From NCBI GenBank assembly GCA_012840445.1, contig DULI01000007.1, positions 124,001-188,000 of the forward strand: DNA of 64,000 nt, read 5' to 3'. The translations under genes and the position numbers were made by a program. The notes below the pieces were generated by a model. That model was given only the letters and a program-made list of their open reading frames with translations, ran no database searches and was not told the origin of the DNA. This document shows positions 47,206 to 54,981 of the stretch, piece by piece; the stretch's first letter is position 1; every line of letters starts with the position of its first letter. The DNA comes from Clostridiales bacterium. Lineage in GTDB: Bacteria > Bacillota > Clostridia > Oscillospirales > Acutalibacteraceae.

Positions 47206-47271
47206 TCTTAAATAAATTCAACGCCGCTTAATTGATCTTAGCCTTAGACACATTTTCTACTGTATTTAATA

Positions 47272-47299
47272 AAAAAAGAGCCTATAATAGGCTATTTTT
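47272..47299 (-). terminator. Terminator after the MGMT-family gene
   Basis: AGCCT-ATAAT-AGGCT stem, extended by A/T pairs, followed on the minus strand by a run of Ts. Confidence 0.7.
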
Positions 47300-47332
47300 A
47301 GCTGTAGAAGGGTTTGCTTTAATTGTCTTGAA

Positions 47333-47650
47333 TTATTCATAAAGTCCGTTCCACAAATGTTTTGACATATCCACCCTGCCATCTGGTAAAAAACCTACGC
47401 CCTCTTTTTCCAACAATTCGCGCTGGACATCTAAACCTCCGAATGCGAACGAGCCCGAAAGTTCGCCCTTTCTGTTAACCACCCTGTGGCAGGGGATTTC
47501 TTCGGGAAATGGATTCACATGCAGCGCGTACCCAACCACCCTTGCCCACCTTGGGTTGCCCGCAAGCTGGGCAATTATCCCATAAGTAGACACCTTACCT
47601 TTGGGTATTCGTTTTACAACATCGTAAATTCGATTAAACACCGAGCCCAT
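47333..47650 (-). CDS. MGMT-family DNA alkyltransferase (short form)
   Basis: This 105-aa protein is only the C-terminal alkyltransferase domain of the Ogt/Ada family. It has the helix-turn-helix part (GKVSTYGIIAQLAGNPRWARVVGYAL) and the active-site PCHRVV with the acceptor Cys present. Alkyltransferase-like proteins of this size usually have Trp in place of that Cys, so it could be catalytic or could mark DNA lesions for excision repair. The N-terminal ribonuclease-H-like domain is absent. Confidence 0.88.
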   Translation of the reverse strand: MGSVFNRIYDVVKRIPKGKVSTYGIIAQLAGNPRWARVVGYALHVNPFPEEIPCHRVVNRKGELSGSFAFGGLDVQRELLEKEGVGFLPDGRVDMSKHLWNGLYE

Positions 47651-47718
47651 TCAAACACACCTTAAAATAATTTGCTAGTCTTATTTTTCCGTAAAGACTA
47701 CAAAATATTAGAGTAACT

Positions 47719-49302
47719 TCAGCGTATAGGCTCATACAATCCTGGCAAATCAATATAGTCGCGAGGTTCAACCCTTATCCCGTCGGCCCTTACCTCAAAA
47801 TGCAGGTGAACTCCGGTTGACCTTCCGGTTGAACCCATTGTACCAATTACCTGGCCGGCCTCTACCGTGTCGCCTACTTTTACATATGCATCGGTCAAAT
47901 GCATATAGGTAGTAACAATACCGTTGCCATGGTCGATTCTGACATAGTTGCCCATGTTATCATTACAGTATTTATTGTCGTAACAAAAGGTTTGGCCAAG
48001 TTTTTTCCCGTAGTTGTGTGTACAGCTGGTGGACATTGCAATAACCTTACCGGAAGCTGCGGCCAAAATCTCTACGTGCACACCATTGTAGCTTGCAATA
48101 TCAATACCATTGTGGCTGCCGGATTTAAACTCCTGCGTTACCGTGCTGGTACCGTCACGTTTAACCGGGCATAAAAGTACCGAATTCTTTTTTTCAATGA
48201 TTTTAAGATATTGTCCCGAGCAGTATCCTTCGACCATTTTCCCATTATAGTCAGTACCGGCAACATAATACCATCCGTCTATGGAATCAGACAAAATCAT
48301 GACCCGGGCATTTTCTGAAAATGCGCTGACTCTTTTGTACTGTGTCCCTGGCCCAATGCGGACATTTAGGCCTTCCCCACTTGTATTATACACAACAGCT
48401 TCCTTAATCAAATTCAGTACAAAATGAGAATTTATATTTTGTGTGTCGTATTCCCCGATTACAAGCCCGTTTGAAGAATCTTGCACGATCGAACTTTTAA
48501 GATCATCCGCCAGGCTTAAAATATATGTATTTTCTGTCACACTTATTGGCACAAAGCTCTGTGGAATTTCACCGATTACCATTCTTACCGTTTCTTCTGT
48601 GTGGTCAATTGCCAAGTATTTTCCGTCCCGGGTTTCTAATACAATACCATCACTGACAAGCTTTAGATTAAACTTATAATTATCTAAATTTTGTATTTCG
48701 CCAAACGCTATATTATTATCCGGCTCCGCATATAAATATCCACCGCTCGCAGCAGATTTGATTGTATACATTCCCTCTAAAAGCTTTGGGCAGACCGTTA
48801 TTTGAGCTGTGCAGCTTTGGCCTTTATATTCTGCGTTAATAACCGCCTTCCCAGGAGATATTGCCTTTACCACGCCGCTCTCATCAACTGTGGCAACCTC
48901 TGGGTTATTTGAGCTCCAGTTTATTTCCGACTGCAATATTTCCTTATTAAACATTACTGTCAATACTGCACTATCTCCAACGGTCAAAACGCAACTGCTG
49001 GGTTCTATTTCAAGCAGCTGGTTTGGGACATCCCTCATTATAATCTGCCTTAAACCCACAATATCCGAAACAGTGATGCTGCCATCTGCGTTAACATCTG
49101 CTATTTCAAAATCTTCCGCCGGCATAGTTTCTGGATTCATTATGTACCTGCGCAGCAAGACAACATCACTTACCGAACAAACACCGTCTTTGTTCAGGTC
49201 GCCAAGAACTGGCATATCCTGCGCATATGCTGTAAAAACCCTGGTAAAAAAAATAGCCGGTAAAATAACCGAACGCGCAAATTTATTAATTACTCTTTTC
49301 AT
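47719..49302 (-). CDS. Secreted M23 peptidase with N-terminal dockerin
   Basis: This 527-aa exported protein has a signal peptide (1-27, ..TAYA). A type I dockerin (about 33-94) has loops DLNKDGVCSVSD and DVNADGSITVSD. A BIG2-like Ig domain (97-170), a ricin-type beta-trefoil-like segment (173-290), an SH3_3 domain (GEGLNVRIGPGTQYKRV, 297-365) and a C-terminal M23 metallopeptidase follow. The M23 zinc motifs HNGID and HLHFEV and the HGNGIVTTYMHL strand are intact, so it should cut peptidoglycan peptide bridges. A dockerin at the N-terminus of a cell-wall hydrolase is unusual. AGGGAG precedes the ATG. Confidence 0.9.
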   Translation of the reverse strand: MKRVINKFARSVILPAIFFTRVFTAYAQDMPVLGDLNKDGVCSVSDVVLLRRYIMNPETMPAEDFEIADVNADGSITVSDIVGLRQIIMRDVPNQLLEIEPSSCVLTVGDSAVLTVMFNKEILQSEINWSSNNPEVATVDESGVVKAISPGKAVINAEYKGQSCTAQITVCPKLLEGMYTIKSAASGGYLYAEPDNNIAFGEIQNLDNYKFNLKLVSDGIVLETRDGKYLAIDHTEETVRMVIGEIPQSFVPISVTENTYILSLADDLKSSIVQDSSNGLVIGEYDTQNINSHFVLNLIKEAVVYNTSGEGLNVRIGPGTQYKRVSAFSENARVMILSDSIDGWYYVAGTDYNGKMVEGYCSGQYLKIIEKKNSVLLCPVKRDGTSTVTQEFKSGSHNGIDIASYNGVHVEILAAASGKVIAMSTSCTHNYGKKLGQTFCYDNKYCNDNMGNYVRIDHGNGIVTTYMHLTDAYVKVGDTVEAGQVIGTMGSTGRSTGVHLHFEVRADGIRVEPRDYIDLPGLYEPIR

Positions 49303-49398
49303 TTAATATCTCCCTAGGGTGTTCAATTTTCAAGTATCAGCAAAAATATCTAAAATATAATAATATTATGCCTTTTTCGACACCATAGGCAAATTTTT

Positions 49399-49782
49399 TT
49401 ATATTGCATTGCGGTAATCTCTCCAATCAAACTTGTCGGTTAGTATATTAAGTGATTTGCCGCTAATATCTACAACATACTCGTCCAACCAGCCAACGAT
49501 AACATTGGGTTCGCCCAGATTCCAGTATATATCCCGGGACTGCCCGGTTTGCATATCAATAACCTCGCCGCGCACACCCCTGCCAAGAGTGTTGCCACAA
49601 TCCACCAAATACATCTGAACCGTGTAGTTATTGTTGGGAGATAGTGAAGAGAACAAAAACTCTCCACGCGGCACGTCACCAATATCGCTCGAATACATAT
49701 CAAAGGTTGTCCATGCTGTATTAATTATTGTTGTAAAAGCGGCAATAAGCGCCATAACATATAGGACTTTTCTGCTCAGCAC
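49399..49782 (-). CDS. DUF5412 family protein
   Basis: This 127-aa protein has one N-terminal hydrophobic segment (VLYVMALIAAFTTIINTAW) and an outer domain with the family pattern GEFLFSSLSPNNNYTVQMYLVDCGN, RGEVID, RDIYWN and a C-terminal DKFDWRDYRN. It is a membrane-anchored or secreted protein of unknown function. It lies downstream of the M23 gene's start region in the opposite order of transcription and has no clear operon partner. Family assignment is by recalled pattern. Confidence 0.75.
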   Translation of the reverse strand: MLSRKVLYVMALIAAFTTIINTAWTTFDMYSSDIGDVPRGEFLFSSLSPNNNYTVQMYLVDCGNTLGRGVRGEVIDMQTGQSRDIYWNLGEPNVIVGWLDEYVVDISGKSLNILTDKFDWRDYRNAI

Positions 49783-49914
49783 AAAAAGACACCCTTTCAG
49801 CTTTCCTGGGAAGTTATTATAGCATAATTACAAATTTAATACAATATTTCAGGTGCACCAGTATGATTTATTGTTTTTGATAGATAATAATATAAAAATA
49901 GTCAGGAGGATAAC

Positions 49915-50100
49915 ATGAAAGAACTGCCTTTAGGTTTCTCATTAACGCTCGCACAAAATCAGGCGGCTATGGAATACTTTTCTTCGCTGCCCGATTCCAA
50001 AAAGCAGGAAATCATTAATCAGACACGCAATATTAGTTCAAAAAACGAAATGCATGAGTTTGTGGCGAACTTAGCAAAACAAAACCAGAAATACAACTAA
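49915..50100 (+). CDS. Small conserved protein, 61 aa
   Basis: This 61-aa soluble protein starts MKELPLGFSLTLAQNQAAMEYFSSLP and continues with a helical SKKQEIINQTRNISSKNEMHEFVANL. An AGGAGG ribosome site and a good downstream terminator support it as a real gene. Similar short proteins occur across Clostridia; function is unknown. Low Cys and aromatic content argues against metal binding. Confidence 0.75.
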   Translation: MKELPLGFSLTLAQNQAAMEYFSSLPDSKKQEIINQTRNISSKNEMHEFVANLAKQNQKYN

Positions 50101-50140
50101 AAATCAGGATGAAATACATTTCATCCTGATTTCGCCTTTT
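50101..50140. terminator. Bidirectional terminator
   Basis: A 14-base stem (AAATCAGGATGAAA and TTTCATCCTGATTT, 4-base loop) with T-rich flanks on both strands lies between the 61-aa gene and the DUF6514 gene. Confidence 0.88.
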
Positions 50141-50150
50141 AAAAGATACT

Positions 50151-50429
50151 CTATCCAGCATATTCCTCTACCAAAAAATCCTCAACAATGTCCATTAAAA
50201 AATCGGGTCTTAATTTGGCCGTTTTAATCTTTTCAAGAAGTTTCTCAACCTTTTGCCGGTTGGAACAAATATCAGAGATAACCTTAGAATACTCATAACC
50301 ATCTTTCTTTTCGGCAATTCTAATACCATACACCGTTACTAAACCATAATCTTCGATGTCCTTCTTCTCTTCCACCAATTCATACGTCAAGTGGCTTATT
50401 GACTCCTTTGTCTTCTCTAAAATGGCCAT
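50151..50429 (-). CDS. DUF6514 family protein
   Basis: This 92-aa protein of the clostridial DUF6514 family shows YGLVTVYGIRI, VISDICSNRQKVEKLLEKI and a C-terminal LRPDFLMDIVEDFL. It is soluble, with no known function. AGGAGGG precedes the ATG. It is driven by a perfect-consensus promoter with a palindrome next to it, so it may be abundant and regulated. Confidence 0.8.
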   Translation of the reverse strand: MAILEKTKESISHLTYELVEEKKDIEDYGLVTVYGIRIAEKKDGYEYSKVISDICSNRQKVEKLLEKIKTAKLRPDFLMDIVEDFLVEEYAG

Positions 50430-50449
50430 TACTACCCTCCTTTAAATAA

Positions 50450-50504
50450 GTGAATCGCATTCACACATTAAGCATATTATACATAAAATTGTAATTATTG
50501 TCAA
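50450..50504 (-). promoter_or_regulatory. Consensus promoter and palindrome of the DUF6514 gene
   Basis: Minus strand TTGACA (50504-50499), 17 bases, TATAAT (50481-50476) is a perfect sigma-A consensus. Just downstream of the expected start site lies a 15-base dyad, GTGAAT-CGC-ATTCAC (50450-50464), placed like a repressor operator. Confidence 0.8.
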
Positions 50505-50579
50505 TTAAATTTATACTTTTGCAAACTGTTTTTTGATTTTCTCTATATTTTATAGTATTTCGTAAAATTTTTATGCAAG

Positions 50580-51359
50580 TTATATTAACAAGCTATTAAG
50601 ATGTCTATAAGATTTTATTAATTGCGATGGTGTTTCGTAGGCATTTTTATATACTTCAATAATAAAGCTACCATTATATTTGTATATTTTGGTTTTATTG
50701 TAAAATTTTTGAAAATCAAAATTTCCCACACCCGGCAGCATACAGTCGTTACGTTGGTTGTGGTCGCTTATATGTATATGCACCACATCTTCTCCTATTG
50801 CCTCAAACAACTGCAACGGTGAAAAGCCTGCCCTTACAGATTGTTTTATATCAAATGTAAACTTAATTTCATCCTTTAAAATGGATTTAATGCTTTTTAA
50901 AAAGACCGGGTCTGCACTTTTGTACTTATTCACATTTTCCTGGGTCAGAATAATGCCGTATTCACGGGCGCTTTGCGAGAGTAACGCATATCTTTCGCAA
51001 TACTCGTTTATTGATACTTTGCCACCAATGAAATCTCCATGGATTATTACATATTTTGCTCCCAAAACTGCAGCAGCCTCATAATACTTTTTGTAAAACT
51101 CCATGCTGTCGTTAAAACGGCGTTTATATTCTGAGAACAGCAAATAAGGTTCCACAATGGAGGTAAAGGGATGTACGGCAGTTATTTTCATACCGTATGT
51201 ATCCCTAATTTGTTTTAATAACTTTATAAATGGAGGTTCCAGCTCGCTTGCACTGTTAAAAAAAATTTCAGTTAATTTAACATCCGACTCGCCCAAAAAC
51301 TTTAAGGCGTCCTCGGTATGCATTGGATAAAGCGACGCGGTTGAAACTCCAATACGCAT
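50580..51359 (-). CDS. TIM-barrel sugar isomerase/epimerase family protein
   Basis: This 259-aa protein belongs to the xylose-isomerase-like/AP endonuclease 2 fold. Landmarks are the N-terminal MRIGVSTASLYPM, KYVIIHGDF, the metal-ligand-type ILTQENVN, FTFDIKQSVRAG, VVHIHISDHNQRNDC and FIIEVYKNAYE. Members isomerise or epimerise sugars or inositols, or act as endonuclease IV; the substrate here is unknown. It is a single gene with long AT-rich flanks. Confidence 0.85.
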   Translation of the reverse strand: MRIGVSTASLYPMHTEDALKFLGESDVKLTEIFFNSASELEPPFIKLLKQIRDTYGMKITAVHPFTSIVEPYLLFSEYKRRFNDSMEFYKKYYEAAAVLGAKYVIIHGDFIGGKVSINEYCERYALLSQSAREYGIILTQENVNKYKSADPVFLKSIKSILKDEIKFTFDIKQSVRAGFSPLQLFEAIGEDVVHIHISDHNQRNDCMLPGVGNFDFQKFYNKTKIYKYNGSFIIEVYKNAYETPSQLIKSYRHLNSLLI

Positions 51360-51467
51360 AGTTTATACTGCCCTTCCGCACACATATTTCCATTTTTTTT
51401 GCATTGCGCACAATATCAAAACATGATAAATTTGTATAGGCAACTATCAGATTTTCAGGGAGATTGT

Positions 51468-51734
51468 ATGAAAACGCTATTAAAATATTATTATAATATG
51501 TGCAGTTTTTCAATAGGCACTATTGCAATCGGTGTTGAAATATCCATAACATTAAATATATTTACCATTTTGCTTCTAACTTTTTATAATAATTTCAACA
51601 ACCAGTTTGCAGTGCTGAATTTAGCCGATACGTTGGGCGGGCTGGCACAAAAGGTTTTGGTAGGTTCGGTTTTAGTCGGGTTGGTATCGGATATAGTACA
51701 TAAGCTTGAAGATGCACTAAAACAAAACAATTAA
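51468..51734 (+). CDS. Small two-helix membrane protein
   Basis: This 88-aa protein starts at ATG 51468 with GGGAG 5 bases upstream. It has two hydrophobic segments (SIGTIAIGVEISITLNIFTILLL and VLVGSVLVGLVSDIVH) and no recognisable family. The ribosome site and the strong terminator directly after its stop support it. Function is unknown. Confidence 0.6.
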   Translation: MKTLLKYYYNMCSFSIGTIAIGVEISITLNIFTILLLTFYNNFNNQFAVLNLADTLGGLAQKVLVGSVLVGLVSDIVHKLEDALKQNN

Positions 51735-51776
51735 AAAGATTCTTTAATTATCTAAAGATAATTAAAGAATCTTTTT
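51733..51776. terminator. Bidirectional terminator
   Basis: A 19-base perfect stem (arms beginning AAAAAGATTCTTTAA) with a 6-base loop overlaps the stop codon of the small membrane gene. T-tracts on both sides serve it and the convergent DUF4956 gene. Confidence 0.9.
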
Positions 51777-51780
51777 TTAT

Positions 51781-52452
51781 TTATAATCCAAATTCGCCTT
51801 CATAACTGATGAGGCTTGCATCTTTAACACCGTTTATACCTAACAATTCATCAATCAAATCAGCTTCTTCGCCTTTAAAAGCAAGTTCAACCGTAATTTC
51901 AGAGCCGTTACGATTAACCGTTTTGGATTTAATTTTATACTTGCGAAACCTGCTTAAAAATGCCTTTATATCGTTAATCACTTCGGGATCATGCCTGATA
52001 ATCAGTAAATAGGGTAAACTCGCTTTTTTGTATGTTATCGTAATTATGATATAGAATATACCAACCAATAGCGAGGCTATTACGCTTATTAAATAAAGTC
52101 CTGCGCCGGCCATTATTCCAACTGCTATTGCCCAGAACATAAACACCGTATCAACCGGATCCTTAATAGCCGTTCTGAACCTTACGATTGAGAGGGCACC
52201 GACCATGCCGAGGGAAAGCGCCAGGTTGGATGATATAGTACGGATAACAATTGCGGTTACCATTGCAAGCAGAACCAGCGAAAACGCAAACCCTTTGGAA
52301 AACAGCACTCCCCTAAAAGTTTTGCGGTAAACAAGGATAATAAACAGCCCGAGCACAAATGCAAGTATCAATGAATACATCATGTCTTTGAAACTAATGC
52401 CGGTACTAAATTGTTCAAGCACTTTTTCTTTTATCATATCCACAAAAGACAT
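51781..52452 (-). CDS. DUF4956 membrane protein
   Basis: This 223-aa protein has about four membrane helices in the first 145 residues and the family core SLGMVGALSIVRFRTAIKDPVDTVFMFWAIAVG. A soluble C-terminal domain follows (LIIRHDPEVINDIKAFL..TVELAFKGEEADLIDELLG). Function is unknown. It follows the VTC-domain gene by 23 bases; this pairing recurs in bacteria and suggests a membrane partner for a polyphosphate-polymerase-like enzyme. Confidence 0.88.
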   Translation of the reverse strand: MSFVDMIKEKVLEQFSTGISFKDMMYSLILAFVLGLFIILVYRKTFRGVLFSKGFAFSLVLLAMVTAIVIRTISSNLALSLGMVGALSIVRFRTAIKDPVDTVFMFWAIAVGIMAGAGLYLISVIASLLVGIFYIIITITYKKASLPYLLIIRHDPEVINDIKAFLSRFRKYKIKSKTVNRNGSEITVELAFKGEEADLIDELLGINGVKDASLISYEGEFGL

Positions 52453-52475
52453 AATTCAAAGCTCCAATCATTATA

Positions 52476-53147
52476 TTACTGAAATTGTCTGCACAATTCG
52501 TATTTGGAAATCGCCGATATGGATGAAGATATCGGTTGTAGCAGTTTATTAATAAAATCGGGCAATCGTTCGTTGTATTTGACCTCCAGTATTACCCTGT
52601 CAGGTGGCAATACGGGTATTGTCGGGACATCCGGATCGAATAAATTGCAGTTATAATTGCTGGTATGTACATTGTGGTCGAAAGTAATACGCACATCATT
52701 ATATATATATGCTTCCCTGTCGTAATCCACAATAACAGCGGGTTTAAACAGCTCTGTCCTGCATTTGGCGAAAAACCTTTTTAGTAAGTCATGTTCCGAG
52801 TCATATAAAAAACTAATATCTCCGTCTAATATCCGTTCGACCTGCCCCCTGTCAAGCGGTGCGGTAAGTTTTCGAATCATCTCGCCGTTCTTTTGTTTAA
52901 CTTCAAGCCTTATAAAACTGTCGTCCATGTCATAAAAGCGGATGCGGTATTTTTCTCTTAAGTCAACGCCGCTAAGTTTTTCAAGCAATGCGCTTGACAT
53001 ATAATTATCAAAGTACAAACTGCGGATTTTGTACATGCCATCCTGCGACGCGTGTATGTCGGGATTAAGCCCATTTAACAAACGGGCTTTTAATGCAGTG
53101 TACCCCGCAAAACTTACAAAAAACTTTCTTTCAAAGCGGTAATCCAT
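52476..53147 (-). CDS. VTC-domain (polyphosphate polymerase-like) protein
   Basis: This 223-aa protein is a CYTH-like triphosphate tunnel domain of the VTC4 type. It shows RFERKFFV, the YKIRSLYFDN strand, KYRIRFYD, IRLEVKQKNG, VIVDYDREAY and the closing ILEVKYNERLPDFI; alternating basic and acidic residues would line the tunnel. In yeast VTC4 this domain makes polyphosphate from ATP. Bacterial members usually sit beside DUF4956 and, often, CotH genes; here only DUF4956 is present. Confidence 0.88.
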   Translation of the reverse strand: MDYRFERKFFVSFAGYTALKARLLNGLNPDIHASQDGMYKIRSLYFDNYMSSALLEKLSGVDLREKYRIRFYDMDDSFIRLEVKQKNGEMIRKLTAPLDRGQVERILDGDISFLYDSEHDLLKRFFAKCRTELFKPAVIVDYDREAYIYNDVRITFDHNVHTSNYNCNLFDPDVPTIPVLPPDRVILEVKYNERLPDFINKLLQPISSSISAISKYELCRQFQ

Positions 53148-53250
53148 AAACCTACCTCAAAATACGCTCAGCTGAACTAGTTATATCACAATATATGAAT
53201 AAAATCAACATAAAAACTGTTTTTTAGTTAAAATGCAAATAATATAATCG

Positions 53251-53973
53251 TCAATTCTTCCAATTATGCCAAATGTTTTGTACGTCATCATTGTCTTCAA
53301 GCATGTCAATCAGTTTTTCCATTTTTGCAACCTGTTCTGGGTCACTAATCGTCGTGCTGTTTAAGGGTATGTATGCAACCTCAGCCGAGAGGAATGAATA
53401 ACCCCGTTTTGCAAGCTCATCCCTTGTATCTCCCAATGAATTGGGTTCGGTTAGAATTTCGAAAACATCATCCTCACGAGCAAAATCAACCGCTCCTGCC
53501 TCGAGCGCATCCTCCATCACTTTTTCCTCATCAAGACCTTCTGCATCAATAACGATAAGGCCTTTTCTCTCGAACATAAACATAACCGAACCCGACTGGC
53601 CAAGGTTGCCGCCGCATTTATCAAAGTAGTGGCGCATATCTCCCGCGGTACGGTTGCGGTTATCTGTCAGTGTTTCTACAATTACCGCAACTCCTCCTGG
53701 ACCGTAGCCTTCATAAATGATTTCCTCATAATTATCCCCGTCAGCTCCACCGGCGGCCTTTTTAATAATCCTTTCGATGTTTTCATTGGGAACATTGTTA
53801 GCCTTAGCCTTGGCAATGGCATCCCTTAACCTGCTGTTGGAATTGGGGTCTGGGCCGCCCTCTTTAACAGCTACCGACAGTTCCCTACCGATTTTTGTGA
53901 ATATTTTTGCTCTCTGCTGATCGGTTTTTTCCTTTTTGCGTTTTATATTGTTCCATTTTGAATGACCGGCCAT
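53251..53973 (-). CDS. YebC/PmpR family protein
   Basis: This 240-aa protein has the standard N-terminus MAGHSKWNNIKRKKEKTDQQRAKIFTKIGREL, then GGPDPNSNSRLRDAIAKAKANNVPNENIERIIKKA and YEGYGPGGVAVIVE. The family is annotated as transcription regulator; recent work ties some members to translation of proline stretches. ATG at 53973 is chosen over an extension of 14 codons because MAGHSKW is the conserved start. It has no close functional neighbour. Confidence 0.95.
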   Translation of the reverse strand: MAGHSKWNNIKRKKEKTDQQRAKIFTKIGRELSVAVKEGGPDPNSNSRLRDAIAKAKANNVPNENIERIIKKAAGGADGDNYEEIIYEGYGPGGVAVIVETLTDNRNRTAGDMRHYFDKCGGNLGQSGSVMFMFERKGLIVIDAEGLDEEKVMEDALEAGAVDFAREDDVFEILTEPNSLGDTRDELAKRGYSFLSAEVAYIPLNSTTISDPEQVAKMEKLIDMLEDNDDVQNIWHNWKN

Positions 53974-54064
53974 AAATAAATAGTCGCTCCTTTTGTTAAA
54001 TGTTGATATTGACAATTAATTTTATCATACATAATATTCATAGGCAATAATCAGTTAAAATGCC

Positions 54065-54466
54065 TTAAAGGCTTGAAAACACTTTAAAGGCAAGTTCCGG
54101 CGAATTTATATCCGCCGCCATTTTTTCCATAGGACAAATATCTGTGTTATTCCTGTTTCGAATATTCTTTACAAGCTTTAAGTAACTTACAGGGATATTG
54201 TGCTTATCAAAAACCATTTTAGCGGGCTGGCTTAAGATTTCTGCGTATATTTCTTTAATTCCGGCGTACGCAAACAAAAGCGCCGCCGCCTTTCCAACCA
54301 CCTTGTCTGCAACAGATGCGCCCTTTAGCAAATTGTTTTCTGCCAGCCAGCCTAAAACCGGTTTTATACCCTTTTCAAACGAAACATATATATTGCCATT
54401 GCTTTCCACAACACAGGAGCAGTTTTTCTCCACAAGTATATTTTTCAATTCAAGAAGCTTTTCCAT
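54065..54466 (-). CDS. DUF1893 family protein
   Basis: This 133-aa soluble protein shows the DUF1893 pattern: VESNGNIYVSFEKGIKPVLGWL, GASVADKVVGKAAALLFAYAG and the C-terminal NRNNTDICPMEK, the last resembling a deaminase-like CPME motif. Function is unknown. Its first 17 bases overlap the end of the ECF S-component gene, so the two are translationally coupled and probably act together. Confidence 0.85.
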   Translation of the reverse strand: MEKLLELKNILVEKNCSCVVESNGNIYVSFEKGIKPVLGWLAENNLLKGASVADKVVGKAAALLFAYAGIKEIYAEILSQPAKMVFDKHNIPVSYLKLVKNIRNRNNTDICPMEKMAADINSPELAFKVFSSL

Positions 54467-54971
54467 TAAAAAAACCGCCCTTTTTTAAAATAAAAACTAT
54501 TGCAGGAATTATTACAAGCTGTATAGCAATTCCAGGCAGCCCCGTCACAAACGCGGTAATAACACCATCTGCGGCAGGAACCGGAAGGCCGAGCAAATTC
54601 CCAGTTACAAACAGGGCAAAACCGTATACAACCCTACCAGCAGTTTGCGCGATTATAAGGCTCAACACAGGATTAAGATACTTATGTGCAACACCCGATA
54701 TAAGCCCATACAAGAATAATTCAGCCATTATAAAAAACAGGTTTGGAATGCCAGGCATTTGTGATATCATAAAACTGATAACCGGTACAATTAATCCCAT
54801 TCCACATCCATATGCAGGGCCTAAGAGCATCCCTCCTAAAAACACACATATATGCATTGGCAAAAACACGCGGCCAAGCTGGCCACCCCAAAAATGGAAT
54901 CCTACCGGAAGGGCTACTCCAATGGCGAGAAGTAACCCTCCGGTTGTAAGACGTACTGTTCTGTTTTTCAT
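54450..54971 (-). CDS. ECF transporter S component
   Basis: This 173-aa membrane protein has about six helices and the S-component pattern MKNRTVRLTTGGLLLAIGVALPVGFH, PMHICVFLGGMLLGPAYG and a Gly-rich GLISGVAHKYL. It binds a micronutrient and works with the shared EcfA/EcfA'/EcfT module, which is not in the window. The ligand is unclear. A GGAGG site precedes the ATG. It follows the aldo/keto reductase by 10 bases. Confidence 0.85.
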   Translation of the reverse strand: MKNRTVRLTTGGLLLAIGVALPVGFHFWGGQLGRVFLPMHICVFLGGMLLGPAYGCGMGLIVPVISFMISQMPGIPNLFFIMAELFLYGLISGVAHKYLNPVLSLIIAQTAGRVVYGFALFVTGNLLGLPVPAADGVITAFVTGLPGIAIQLVIIPAIVFILKKGGFFNGKAS

Positions 54972-54981
54972 ACATCCTCCG

